Origin: Roseateles depolymerans
Lineage (GTDB): Bacteria; Pseudomonadota; Gammaproteobacteria; Burkholderiales; Burkholderiaceae_C
Direction of reading: 5' to 3'
Length of the DNA stretch: 64,000 nt
NCBI GenBank assembly: GCA_003241055.1
Contig: QFOD01000020.1
Coordinates: 1 to 64,000, forward strand
Positions 1-8,708 of this stretch are shown here, piece by piece. A program made the translations under genes and the position numbers. The notes under the pieces are model-generated. The model was not told the origin of the DNA and did no database searches. It was given only the letters and a program-made list of their open reading frames with translations. Numbering within the stretch: the stretch's first letter is position 1; the number at the start of each line of letters is the position of its first letter.

Positions 1-584
1 TGACCGTCTCCGCTAGACTCTGACAGCGCAACGCCTCACGCCACGCAACCGGTCACGATGGACCAGAATGGGCGGTCACGATCACAGGAATACGCACCTC
101 GGTCCTAGTATGTACCGCTCAGCGCAGCAGACCAGGGAGTGGTCACCGTAGGTGCATCAAAGCGCTGTCTCCGATCACCGGGTCAGGCCGCCCAGCGCGG
201 CGGCCATCCCATGCACGCGCGCGAATGTTCAGCTCGCGGTGGTCAAGCTGCAGGCCGGCGACGGCAGGCTGGGAGTTCGACCTGCGCTGCGACGAAGACG
301 GCACCAACTTCTTGGTTCGATTGCCACTCGAGCGTGCGTGACGCAGTTCACGCAACAGCGATAGCACATTGATTGACGCTCACTACACTGGTTAGCTGAT
401 CTATCCGCATCCAAGGGCGACCTCGCGCGAAAGCCGAGCACGCAAAGCTACCGGCCTGACGACTCCACGACCACGGAGAACAAGGCAGCGGGGCTGCAAA
501 CAAACCGTTCGAGATACCGGCAGCGCCGGCGCTTTTCGGGAGGGCGTTCTTGGTCCTGGCACCAAACCTCTCGAAAGGGCACCC
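1..584. other. Gene-free left end, possibly holding a decayed gene end
   Basis: I see no convincing complete gene here. One forward frame ends at a stop at 339-341 and its last residues read GTNFLVRLPL, which resembles the final strand of a histidine-kinase ATPase domain. The upstream part of that frame does not look like a kinase, so at most this is a frameshifted remnant. The sequence cggtcacgat occurs twice, near 52 and 75. The promoter of the next gene should lie between about 480 and 570 but no clear hexamers stand out. Confidence 0.3.
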
Positions 585-1571
585 TTGAAAAACGCGCTCC
601 CCCGCCTCTCCCTGGCAGTCACGCTCGGCCTCGCCTTCATCGCCGCTCAGGCTGCGGCTCCTGCGGTCGACGACAAGGCGGGCATCACCTACGTTCGCGG
701 CAAGATTTTCGGCTGGGACAGCGACACCGACTTTGCCCGCACGGCTGATTTCCACCGATTGACGGCCGAAGGTGCAAGCACGGTCGAGGGCATTGCCATC
801 GATCGAATCTACAAGTTCGATGGCGACGCGGATCGCTACGCGTTCTGGCTCGCCACGAACCACAGCTACGCATCGCTGGTCGAGGCCTTCAAAGCAGCGT
901 CTCCCGGGGTCGACGCCACGGTGCTGCGCGCACCGGCGGCAACCGCGTTCGCCGATTTGTGCAGTCCGGCCGCCGATCGGCTGATTCGCCAAGGCAAAGA
1001 TGGCATCGACATGTCACAGCGCTGGTACTGCGAAGGCGCCGAACAAGCGTTTCGCCAGTCTCTCCCGAAGAGCGCAAATGGCATCGCGCAGTTGGGCATG
1101 CTGCTGAGCCAGGCAACGGCCGCGAGTCTGGCCTCCACCTCGACCGTCAACCATCGGATCTCAGTCGACAACACCGGTGGCGTCTTCGTGCAGTTCCTGC
1201 AAGGCAAGAGAAACATCGGCGTGGCTTACCTGGTCCTGGCACAAGCCGCCCATGAAGCGCAGACCGGAACCAAGAACCAGGCGATTTCCTACGCCACCAA
1301 ACAGACCATCGGCCCCCACCTGCAGATTTCCGTGGTGGCCTCGGCAGACCAGGCCTTTGAGGCACAGCGCTTCAACGCCGACGCGATCCTCGCCGACATT
1401 CCGCGCTTCCTCTGGAAGAACCCGCGCGACAACCGCTTGTTCGAGGGCCGCCGCGGCCTGAACGCAGCCGATGTCTACGCACTCACCGAGAGCGTGTTCC
1501 CGGCCACGAAGGCTGACATGGAACGAGCCTTCAGAGACCGTCTCGCCGAGCAGACCGCTGGGCGGCGATAA
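585..1571 (+). CDS. Unknown exported protein
   Basis: The protein has 328 residues and no family I recognise. It starts with a Sec signal peptide: a Lys and an Arg, then a hydrophobic stretch ending in an AQAAAPA cleavage region near residue 25, so it is probably periplasmic or secreted. The mature part is a mixed alpha/beta sequence with three or four cysteines (for example in DLCSPA and WYCEGA) and no transmembrane segment. The start is a TTG at 585 preceded by GAAAGG, and no better ATG precedes the signal sequence. It stands alone, with gene-free DNA on both sides, and reads in the same direction as cbpA. No function can be assigned from sequence. Confidence 0.75.
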   Translation: MKNALPRLSLAVTLGLAFIAAQAAAPAVDDKAGITYVRGKIFGWDSDTDFARTADFHRLTAEGASTVEGIAIDRIYKFDGDADRYAFWLATNHSYASLVEAFKAASPGVDATVLRAPAATAFADLCSPAADRLIRQGKDGIDMSQRWYCEGAEQAFRQSLPKSANGIAQLGMLLSQATAASLASTSTVNHRISVDNTGGVFVQFLQGKRNIGVAYLVLAQAAHEAQTGTKNQAISYATKQTIGPHLQISVVASADQAFEAQRFNADAILADIPRFLWKNPRDNRLFEGRRGLNAADVYALTESVFPATKADMERAFRDRLAEQTAGRR

Positions 1572-1795
1572 CGTCGACATCACCGTCGTTCGCCCGCTTC
1601 GGCCATACGGCAGTTGTGAGAGGATGTTGATGCGCTCCGGGATTTGAAGCGCCCGCGCATCGCCGTACGTGCGCGATTGCAGGCGCCGGTCTCCGAGGCG
1701 GGCGCTTGTCCTGCTCGCGATGTGTTTGCGGAGCTGGCTGGCACCCACGGCCTGCGCCGTGATCCGACCCTTCAATGGACCACTCGAGAGGGACG

Positions 1796-2746
1796 ATGAA
1801 GTTCAAGGACTACTACGACACACTCGGGGTAGCGCGCGATGCGTCGGCGGACGACATCAAGCTGGCCTACCGCAAGCTCGCGCGCAAGTTCCATCCCGAC
1901 GTGAGCAAGGAGCCCGACGCCGAAGCCCGCTTTAAGGAAGTCGGCGAAGCCTACGAGGTCCTGAAGGACGCCGAGAAGCGCGCGGCCTATGACGCCATCG
2001 GCCAGCGCAGCGGCGGTGACGAGTTCAAGCCGCCGCCCGACTGGGACACGGCCTACGAATTCCATGGTCGCGGCGAACGCCCAGAAGAGTTTGGGGCGCA
2101 CGACCACAGCGAGTTCTTCGAGGCGATGTTCGGCAAGGCAGCCCGCGCCGCGGGAGCCCGTCGCGGTGCGAGCATGAACCTGCGCGGCGAAGACCACCAC
2201 GCCAAAGTCCAGATCGACCTGGAAGACGCCTTCAGCGGCGCGCGGCGCAGCATCACGCTGCGCATGCCGGTGTTCGACGAACAGGGGCGCGGCGTCCTGC
2301 AGGAGCGCACGCTGGAGCTGTCCATTCCCAAGGGCATCCGCCAAGGCCAGCAGTTGCGCCTGGCAGGCCAGGGTGGGCCGGGACTGGGCAGCGGCCCGGC
2401 CGGTGATCTGTTCCTCGAGATCGAGTTCAAGCCGCATCCGCGCTACCGCGTGGACGGCCGCGACATCTACGTCGATCTTCCGCTCGCTCCGTGGGAAGCG
2501 GCGCTTGGCGCCGCTGTACCGATCGCCACGCCCTCAGGCACGATCGAGCTCACGATTCCCACCGGCTCGACGCCAGGCCGCAAGCTGCGGCTGAAGGGCA
2601 AAGGCATTCCCGGCGATCCGGCCGGCGACCTCTACGCGATCCTCACCATCGTGCTGCCTGCGGCAGACAGTGACGCCAGCCGACAAGCGTATGAGGCTCT
2701 CAAGGCGGCAGCCGGCCCGTCCTTCAATCCGAGGAGAAGCGCATGA
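1796..2746 (+). CDS. cbpA: Curved-DNA-binding DnaJ-like co-chaperone CbpA
   Basis: A 316-residue class-B J-domain protein that stimulates DnaK and, in its best-studied homologues, also binds curved DNA. The J domain covers residues 1-70, with the HPD motif in KFHPDV near residue 36. A linker follows, then two DnaJ C-terminal beta domains (about 120-310) with the family's LRLAGQGGPG and LRLKGKGIPG loops. There is no zinc-finger region, which separates it from DnaJ itself. I chose the ATG at 1796 because GAGAGGGAC lies just upstream and the protein then begins MKFKDYYDTLG as family members do; an in-frame ATG at 1775 is less likely. The stop overlaps the start of the modulator gene cbpM, a standard pairing. 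Confidence 0.95.
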   Translation: MKFKDYYDTLGVARDASADDIKLAYRKLARKFHPDVSKEPDAEARFKEVGEAYEVLKDAEKRAAYDAIGQRSGGDEFKPPPDWDTAYEFHGRGERPEEFGAHDHSEFFEAMFGKAARAAGARRGASMNLRGEDHHAKVQIDLEDAFSGARRSITLRMPVFDEQGRGVLQERTLELSIPKGIRQGQQLRLAGQGGPGLGSGPAGDLFLEIEFKPHPRYRVDGRDIYVDLPLAPWEAALGAAVPIATPSGTIELTIPTGSTPGRKLRLKGKGIPGDPAGDLYAILTIVLPAADSDASRQAYEALKAAAGPSFNPRRSA

Positions 2747-3054
2747 GCGATCACACCGTACCGGCGGAAGTGCTCGACGAAAGCGTCGAGTTCACCCTCG
2801 TCGAGTTCTGTCGCGCGTCCCGGACCGCCGTCGAAGAGGTTCAGGTCTGGGTGGTCGAGGGCGTGCTCAAGCCGCAAGGCACAGGCCCGGATGATTGGCG
2901 CTTCGCCGCCGGGGCGCTTCGCCGCGCAAGGCTGGCTCGCACGCTGGTCCAGGAGCTGGACGTCAACGTTCCAGGCGTTGCCTTGGCCCTGGACCTGATG
3001 GACCAGATCGAGACCTTGAAGGCCAGCTTGCGGCGGGCGGGACTGGAGGGATAG
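2743..3054 (+). CDS. cbpM: Chaperone modulator CbpM
   Basis: A 103-residue MerR-like helical protein. In Escherichia coli CbpM binds the J domain of CbpA and inhibits its co-chaperone and DNA-binding activities. The sequence has the expected features: an N-terminal helix-turn-helix-like segment around VEFCRASRTAVEEVQVWVVEG and a C-terminal leucine-rich helix (residues 65-95) that should contact CbpA. Its ATG overlaps the last codons of cbpA (ATGA-type), so the two are translationally coupled. A CbpA antagonist made from the same message suits their known one-to-one binding. Confidence 0.92.
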   Translation: MSDHTVPAEVLDESVEFTLVEFCRASRTAVEEVQVWVVEGVLKPQGTGPDDWRFAAGALRRARLARTLVQELDVNVPGVALALDLMDQIETLKASLRRAGLEG

Positions 3055-3066
3055 GCCGGCGGCCCC

Positions 3067-3612
3067 TCAGGCGCCGCCTGCGCCTCGGCCGACACGGATG
3101 ATGGTGCTGTTCATCATGACGCTGTTGGGCACGATCACCTCGTGCTGCTCGTCGTCACGCAGCACGGTGAAGCCCAGGGAAATGACCTCGACCCGCGCGG
3201 TCACGATGCCCTTCGGCGACGTGAGGCATATCGAGTCGCCGACCCGCACTTGGCGGTAGAGCACCAGGGAGAAGCCTGCGATCAGGTTGCCCAGCGTGCT
3301 TTGCGCAGCCAGACCCACGACGACGGAGACGACGCTGACGCCGGCGAGCAACGCCGTGCCCAAGGCGCGGAGCTCGGGGACCAGGTGCGCGAAGAGCACG
3401 AAGCCGATCAGATAGGTGAGCAGCTGTGCCAGGGCGCTGACGAACTGCAGCGCGGTCACGTCCGACAGATGCCGCTCGACACGCCGCGCGCCGCCACGGA
3501 TGAGCAGCACGACGGCGGACGCAAGGACGAAGAACAACAGCCCGAGCAGCGCGGCGCCCACCAGCGATCCCGGATCCAGCCAGCCGGAGGAAGCGCGTTC
3601 CAAGTGCCCCAT
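3067..3612 (-). CDS. Small MscS-type mechanosensitive channel
   Basis: A 181-residue inner-membrane protein of the MscS superfamily, which opens on membrane tension to release solutes during hypo-osmotic shock. There are three hydrophobic segments (about 17-37, 58-78 and 85-105). The third is the Gly/Ala-rich pore helix, ending in VVVGLAAQSTLGNLIAGF. A short beta domain follows, with the family motif VRVGDSI. It ends soon after the beta domain and lacks the large C-terminal cage of E. coli MscS (286 residues), so it is a minimal member. Gating has not been shown for such short forms. It lies tail-to-tail with cbpM and 15 bp downstream of the nitrobindin-like gene, possibly in one transcript with it. 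Confidence 0.88.
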   Translation of the reverse strand: MGHLERASSGWLDPGSLVGAALLGLLFFVLASAVVLLIRGGARRVERHLSDVTALQFVSALAQLLTYLIGFVLFAHLVPELRALGTALLAGVSVVSVVVGLAAQSTLGNLIAGFSLVLYRQVRVGDSICLTSPKGIVTARVEVISLGFTVLRDDEQHEVIVPNSVMMNSTIIRVGRGAGGA

Positions 3613-3627
3613 CTGAAATGACCTCCC

Positions 3628-4269
3628 TCAGCGTGCCAGCGGGTTCGGCGTCGGTTCCGCCACCTTGCTCAGCAGGTTCTTGTCCGTGTGGTGAAAGGGC
3701 TCGGACTGCCCGTGGATCGCGAGCACCGTGTCCTCCTCGTAGCTCCAGGTCCCGTCGTCGTTGTAAGTGACCCGGATGCGGAACTCGTTGGTCTTGAAGG
3801 CGTAGGTGAGGAACGGCGACGAGCAGATGCCCCAGGTCTCGAGCCCCTGCGTGGCCACGAGCTCGAACGAAGAGGCGTCGGGTTTGGCCTGACCCGAGGC
3901 CATCGCCGTCATGCCGCGAGGAATCGTGAGCGTGTGCATCACGGTGCCCGTGGCCGGCTCCCAGAGCCAGTAGCCCACCTGCTCGTGATAGGTCTTCACC
4001 AGGCCGGGCTTCGTGATGTGGGTGGCGTAACGCAGTCCGTAGAGCAGCTGCGGGCCGTTGGTCACCGGGTCGATCGGCTGCAGCTCGATGCGCTCCACGT
4101 AGGCCTGCTTCCTGGGTCCGTCCGCTTTGGGCTTGACGTCCAGGCCGCGCTGCCCCTCCCAGATGCCGGCCATGCGCCGCAGCGGGCCCAGGTTGGCCAG
4201 CGTGTTCACGTCGACCGTCGACGGCTCGGTGTAAACGTCGTCAGGAAACTCGCCCATGCGCTCCCCCAT
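3628..4269 (-). CDS. Nitrobindin-like (FABP-type) beta-barrel protein
   Basis: A 213-residue soluble protein of the heme-binding beta-barrel family (nitrobindin/THAP4-like, formerly DUF1794). The hallmark GxWxG segment appears as GIWEGQRG near residue 36, and YHEQVGYWLWEPATG matches the conserved strand pair of the barrel. The family binds ferric heme and has been linked to peroxynitrite or NO chemistry; heme binding here is inference. The 5' end has two in-frame ATGs, 4269 and 4257; GGGGAG lies between them, so the true start could be the second. The gene is divergent from the MocR regulator, with about 170 bp between their starts. A link to the NO genes at 19-28 kb is possible but unproven. 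Confidence 0.8.
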   Translation of the reverse strand: MGERMGEFPDDVYTEPSTVDVNTLANLGPLRRMAGIWEGQRGLDVKPKADGPRKQAYVERIELQPIDPVTNGPQLLYGLRYATHITKPGLVKTYHEQVGYWLWEPATGTVMHTLTIPRGMTAMASGQAKPDASSFELVATQGLETWGICSSPFLTYAFKTNEFRIRVTYNDDGTWSYEEDTVLAIHGQSEPFHHTDKNLLSKVAEPTPNPLAR

Positions 4270-4438
4270 GTCGTGTGCGCCTCGTTGGGCTGACGCCCAC
4301 GGATCGCCAACTGATATTGCCCGAATTCAATTTATGGCTCGAAATTGGTAACTGAAAGAGTACAGTTTGCCAGCGGCCCCTGCTGAATTCTCGCGGCCGC
4401 GCCACCGAGGAGAAGTGCAGCCGCGAAAAGGGGGGCCG

Positions 4439-5863
4439 ATGAAGCTCTACGAGCAACTGGCCGACGAGATCGAATTGCAGATTCGCAACGGCGTCTATCG
4501 CGACGGCGAAAAACTGCAATCCATCCGCCAGACCAGCCAGCAGCGCCAGGTCAGCATCACGACGGTGCTGCGCGCCTACCTGCTGCTCGAGAGCCGCGGC
4601 CTCGTCGTCAGCCGGCCGCAGTCGGGCTACGTCGTCACCCTGCCCTCTGCCGCTCCCGGGGAAACGGCCGGGGCCGCGCCGAAGCCCGCACCGCCGCCGC
4701 TGTCGTCGGCCGTCGACGTCAGCCAGCTGGTGCTGTCCACGCTGCGTGCGATCTCGGCAGACGAGGCCGTGCCGCTGGGCTCCCCCTACCCCGACGGCGG
4801 CGTCTTTCCGTACGAGAAGCTCAACCGCTACGCCTATGCCGCCGGGCAGGACGTTCAGCCGCGCAGCCTGGGGGACGCGCTGCCACCGGGCCATCCATTG
4901 CTGATCCGGCAGATCGCCAAGCGCTACCTGGACAAGGGCCTGGTGGTCGACCCCCACGAGATCATCATCACGGTGGGCGCCACCGAGGCCATCAACCTGT
5001 GCCTGCAGGCGGTGGCCAAGCCGGGCGACGTGGTGGCGGTGGAGTCGCCCACCTTCTACGCGATGCTGCACGCGATCGAGCGCATGGGCATGCGGGTGAT
5101 TGAGATCCCCACGCACCCCGAGTTCGGCATCGACGTGCAGGCGCTGGAGCGCATCGCGCAGGACCAGCCCATCGCGGCCTGCATGGTCATGCCCAACTTC
5201 CAGAACCCGATGGGCTTCCAGATGCCCGATGAGCGCAAGCGCGCCCTGGTGGACTTTGCGGTCCGCGCCGGCATGCCCATCATCGAGAACGGCGTCTACA
5301 ACGAGCTGCACTACAGCGCCACCTGCCCCACCAGCCTGAAGTCCTACGACCGCACAGGACTCGTGCTGCATTGCTCCTCGTTCTCCAAGACGCTGACCTC
5401 CACCTACCGCATCGGTTGGGCGCTCCCGGGGCGCTACCGCGACGAGGTCGAAAGGCTGAAGTTCCTGAACACGCTGACGACGCCGGCCCTGCCGCAGATG
5501 GCCATCGCGCGCTACCTGGAGCGGGATGGCTATGACAAGCACCTGCGGCGCGTGCGCAAGCTTTACGCGCAGAACGCCAAGCTGATGACCGCCGTGGTGT
5601 CGCGCTTCTTTCCCGAGGGAACGCGCGTCTCGCGCCCACGCGGCGGCTACGTCTTGTGGGTGGAGCTGCCTGAACAGGTCGACGCGCTGCGCCTCTACCA
5701 GCTCGCGCTGGAGCGTCGCATCACGGTGGGCCCGGGCTACATGTTCTCGGTGTCGGACCGCTACCGCCATTTCATCCGCCTCAACTACAGCGTGCCCTGG
5801 TCGACCGAGATCGAGCAGGCCGTCATCACCGTGGGCAAGCTGGCCGGGGACTGCGCCCGCTGA
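4439..5863 (+). CDS. MocR-family regulator (GntR HTH plus aminotransferase fold)
   Basis: A 474-residue transcription factor. Residues 1-70 form a GntR winged helix (MKLYEQLADEIELQI..., with a DGEKLQSIRQ wing region). Residues 100-470 form a class-I aminotransferase fold that binds pyridoxal phosphate as an effector site. The PLP lysine should be the K in SFSKTLTSTYRIGW near residue 317, and NPMGFQMP matches the conserved NPxG motif. Start 4439 is favoured because a purine-rich AAAAGGGGGG stretch precedes it. MocR proteins commonly regulate a divergent gene; here that is the nitrobindin-like gene. The 3' end overlaps the GGDEF gene on the other strand by 79 bp. Confidence 0.92.
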   Translation: MKLYEQLADEIELQIRNGVYRDGEKLQSIRQTSQQRQVSITTVLRAYLLLESRGLVVSRPQSGYVVTLPSAAPGETAGAAPKPAPPPLSSAVDVSQLVLSTLRAISADEAVPLGSPYPDGGVFPYEKLNRYAYAAGQDVQPRSLGDALPPGHPLLIRQIAKRYLDKGLVVDPHEIIITVGATEAINLCLQAVAKPGDVVAVESPTFYAMLHAIERMGMRVIEIPTHPEFGIDVQALERIAQDQPIAACMVMPNFQNPMGFQMPDERKRALVDFAVRAGMPIIENGVYNELHYSATCPTSLKSYDRTGLVLHCSSFSKTLTSTYRIGWALPGRYRDEVERLKFLNTLTTPALPQMAIARYLERDGYDKHLRRVRKLYAQNAKLMTAVVSRFFPEGTRVSRPRGGYVLWVELPEQVDALRLYQLALERRITVGPGYMFSVSDRYRHFIRLNYSVPWSTEIEQAVITVGKLAGDCAR

Positions 5864-7785
5864 GCAGGACCTTCGGCACGCGCCGGACCGGTGGGTCGCG
5901 CGCTGCGCTTGACCAGGTACATCGCTTCGTCGGCGGCCAGCAGCAAGCGCTGGGGCGAGTGGCCATGCACGGCACTACATGCCAGCCCAACGCTCGCGCC
6001 GACCTTCACGGTGCCTCCGTCAGTCAGCTGGATCGGCTGCCGAATCTTCTCGATGCAGCGGTCGACGATCGCGCGCGCCTCCTCTTCGGTCCCCACACCC
6101 GCCAACAGCCACGCGAACTCGTCGCCCCCCAGGCGGGCCACCGAATCGTTGTCGCGCAGTTCATGCCGCAGCCGCGCGCCGATTTCGCGTAGCACCGCGT
6201 CTCCGGCGTCGTGCCCGTGCGTGTCGTTGATCGGCTTGAACCCATCGAGGTCCATGTAGCAAACGGTCAGGCCCTGCTGCTGCCGCCGCGCCTGTGCCGA
6301 GGCCTGGCGCAGCAGTTCCTCGAAGAGGCGCCGATTGGCCAGGCCTGTCAGTGCATCGTGCAGCGCCATGTGCTGGGCATCCTGCTCGCTGTGCTTGAGC
6401 TGGTCGATGTCCACGACCATCCAGAGGAACTCGGTTCCGCCGGTCGCAGCAGCGCTCAAGTCCACCCAAAGATCCTTGCCGTCCCGGCTGCGCATCTGCA
6501 GCTGGGCGTGGAAGCGCCCGTCGCGGCGCAGCGCCTCGTAGCCAAGTTGTCCCACGCGCTCGAAGGTCGCATCGTCCGGATACAGCAAACGCATCGACTG
6601 GCCGGCGAGCGACGTATCCGGATGCCCAAGGATGCGATGCAGCGCGCGATTCGCCCAGAGGATGCGTCGCCCCTCCACGCGCACCATGCCCACCAGGTCG
6701 TTGTCCAGCAGCAGGGCCTGCTCGCGCGCCACGCGCAAGGCTTGCGCGCGCTCGGTCGCCTGGCGGCGATGCTGCAGGATCATGTAGACGAACCCGCTGA
6801 GCACCATCAGCATGATGGTCGCGGCGAACAGCCATTGCCGCGTCTTCTCCGCCTCCCAGCGCGCCAACTGGGTTCCGGTGCCCAGGTCTGCCAGCACCAT
6901 GAAGGGCCGGCCCGGAACACGGCGGTAGGCCGTGACGCGCTCGACCCCGTCGAAGGCCGAGCGCGCGACGAACCAGCCTCGCTCGGCGTCCCGGTCCAGC
7001 GCCTGGAGCAGTTCCGAAGGAGCATCAGCACTGCTCGGGTCCTGCATCGACGCGGTAGCCGCCGGCGTGTGACGGGCCAGCATCCGCAGGGTCGTGGAGC
7101 GCAACGCGATCGCGCCGTCGTCGCCGATCGACATGCGGCCGAACAGCGTGCGGAAGTGCTGAGCGGCAAGCACCGCATAGACCACGCCCTGGAACTCTCC
7201 ACGCTCGCCCTGCAATGGGCGGGCCACGATCAAGCACCAGTCGTTCAGCGCGCGGCTGTAGATGGGCTCCGACACGACGGTCGCTCCCTCGCGCCGTGCC
7301 GCACTGAAGTATTCGCGCCCTTGGATGGAGAACGGCGCCGTACCGCCTGGAAGGCCCAGCAGCACGCGTCCCGTCGCATCGGCCGCACGCAATCCGCTGA
7401 TGAAGGGCAGCAGCCGCTCCTGCTCACGCATCGACTGCTGCAGCTGCGCGTTGCGCTCGGCCTCCGTCGCGCCCGCGTAGCGGGTGGCGATCGTCGTCAG
7501 CGCGTTGTCCACCAGGCCGAGCTCCGAGGCGACCTCGATGCTGAGGCTGTGGGCGAGGTTGTCGGCCGCCTCGCGGACACGGTCCAGTTCCTCGGCACGG
7601 CTGCCGTGCAATGTCAGCACCGTGCCAAGCATCAGCACCGCCGCCACCAGCAGGTTGCCGAGGATCACCCAGTGCGCCACGCGAAGCTTCATGCCGCGCG
7701 GCCGCCGCGTCGTCGCCCGGGACCCGGGCCCAACGCCGAAGGACGAGGCCTGCCCTTCGCCGGTCAACAGGTCCGACGCGCTCAT
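5785..7785 (-). CDS. Membrane diguanylate cyclase with sensor, PAS and GGDEF domains
   Basis: A 666-residue inner-membrane signalling protein predicted to make cyclic di-GMP. The order is a transmembrane helix (about 40-60), a periplasmic Cache-like sensor region (about 65-315), a second transmembrane helix (about 320-340), a PAS domain (about 370-480) and a GGDEF domain (about 490-650). The active-site loop reads RLGGDEF, intact for catalysis. The start at 7785 gives an ATGA overlap with the bestrophin-like gene stop; an ATG at 7692 (MKLRVAHW) directly before the first helix is the alternative. The last residues after the GGDEF domain are low-complexity and antisense to the end of the MocR gene. 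The ligand is unknown. Confidence 0.9.
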   Translation of the reverse strand: MSASDLLTGEGQASSFGVGPGSRATTRRPRGMKLRVAHWVILGNLLVAAVLMLGTVLTLHGSRAEELDRVREAADNLAHSLSIEVASELGLVDNALTTIATRYAGATEAERNAQLQQSMREQERLLPFISGLRAADATGRVLLGLPGGTAPFSIQGREYFSAARREGATVVSEPIYSRALNDWCLIVARPLQGERGEFQGVVYAVLAAQHFRTLFGRMSIGDDGAIALRSTTLRMLARHTPAATASMQDPSSADAPSELLQALDRDAERGWFVARSAFDGVERVTAYRRVPGRPFMVLADLGTGTQLARWEAEKTRQWLFAATIMLMVLSGFVYMILQHRRQATERAQALRVAREQALLLDNDLVGMVRVEGRRILWANRALHRILGHPDTSLAGQSMRLLYPDDATFERVGQLGYEALRRDGRFHAQLQMRSRDGKDLWVDLSAAATGGTEFLWMVVDIDQLKHSEQDAQHMALHDALTGLANRRLFEELLRQASAQARRQQQGLTVCYMDLDGFKPINDTHGHDAGDAVLREIGARLRHELRDNDSVARLGGDEFAWLLAGVGTEEEARAIVDRCIEKIRQPIQLTDGGTVKVGASVGLACSAVHGHSPQRLLLAADEAMYLVKRSARPTGPARAEGPAQRAQSPASLPTVMTACSISVDQGTL

Positions 7786-8693
7786 GTCAGGCGGTACGCC
7801 GCATCGGGCGCCATCGGAGGCGGCAACTCGCGCCCGCCCAACTCGCACACCGACCTCTCGATCGTGCGCGCCATGGCGTCCAGGGCCAGGGCGTTGGGCG
7901 CCAGGCCGAAGGGTTCGGACACTTCGTTGGCCACGGCCTCCAGCGCAATCAGCGTGTAGGCCATGAACACGCACAGCAACGGTGTGAACAGCTCCGTCGA
8001 ATCGACCAGTCCGAAAGGCAGCAGCATGCAGTAGGTGTAGACGGTGCGGTGAAGCAGCACGCCGTAGGCGAAAGGGATGGGCGTGGACGCGATGCGCTCG
8101 CAGCCGCCAACGGCCTTTCCCAGTTCGCTGAGCTGTGCATCCAGCGTCCACAGCCGCGCATCGCTGATGCGGCCCTCATTGGCGTGCGTCACCAACCGCG
8201 CCCGCAGCTGGTCCAGCAGCACCGTCGCCTGGTGCTGCTTGCCACGCAGGGCCTGCGCCGCATCGGCGCCCAGCAGACGCCGGAAGTCGGCGTCGGGGTC
8301 CGTGCCGCGCAGCTCGTGCTTGAGCGCATACACCGCGGCCACGGCCAGGTCCGCGAGCGCGGCGGACTCCCCTTCGTCGGACAGGTAGTGCTGGATCTGC
8401 GACACGAGCGAACGCGACGCGATCAGCAGGTGCCCCCACAGCTGGCGCGCTTCGCAGAAGCGCTGGTAGCTGGCGTTGTTGCGAAAGCCCAGGAAGATCG
8501 CCAGCGTCAGGCCGAAGGGTGTCAGCAGCGCCGTGTTGAGCGGGATCTTCTCGCCGAGTACGCGCCCGTGCGACACGACGGCCAGGCTGCTGACCACCGC
8601 CATGAAGATGAGTTGCGGAGCGATGGTGGGCAGCACCGAGCCGTTCCAGACGAACAGCAGCCGGAGCCAGCTCTCCTTGGGCCGGACGATCAT
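7782..8693 (-). CDS. Bestrophin-like (UPF0187) membrane protein
   Basis: A 303-residue protein of the bacterial bestrophin family, which form pentameric ion channels in structurally studied members. It begins with the family's MIVRPKESW segment, has hydrophobic helices near 25-45, 50-70, 205-225 and 230-250, and carries the conserved FLGFRNNASYQRFCEARQLWG region around residue 70-90. The last bases overlap the start of the GGDEF gene, so an ion channel and a c-di-GMP synthase are translated from the same message. Whether that reflects a shared signal is inference. Confidence 0.85.
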   Translation of the reverse strand: MIVRPKESWLRLLFVWNGSVLPTIAPQLIFMAVVSSLAVVSHGRVLGEKIPLNTALLTPFGLTLAIFLGFRNNASYQRFCEARQLWGHLLIASRSLVSQIQHYLSDEGESAALADLAVAAVYALKHELRGTDPDADFRRLLGADAAQALRGKQHQATVLLDQLRARLVTHANEGRISDARLWTLDAQLSELGKAVGGCERIASTPIPFAYGVLLHRTVYTYCMLLPFGLVDSTELFTPLLCVFMAYTLIALEAVANEVSEPFGLAPNALALDAMARTIERSVCELGGRELPPPMAPDAAYRLT

Positions 8694-8708
8694 GATGGGT
8701 GGGCGCGG

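Noticed and set aside
270..341. Short frame ending in a histidine-kinase-like GTNFLVRLPL
   Set aside because: Too short and not continuous with any kinase-like sequence upstream. Kept only as a possible remnant in the description of 1-584.
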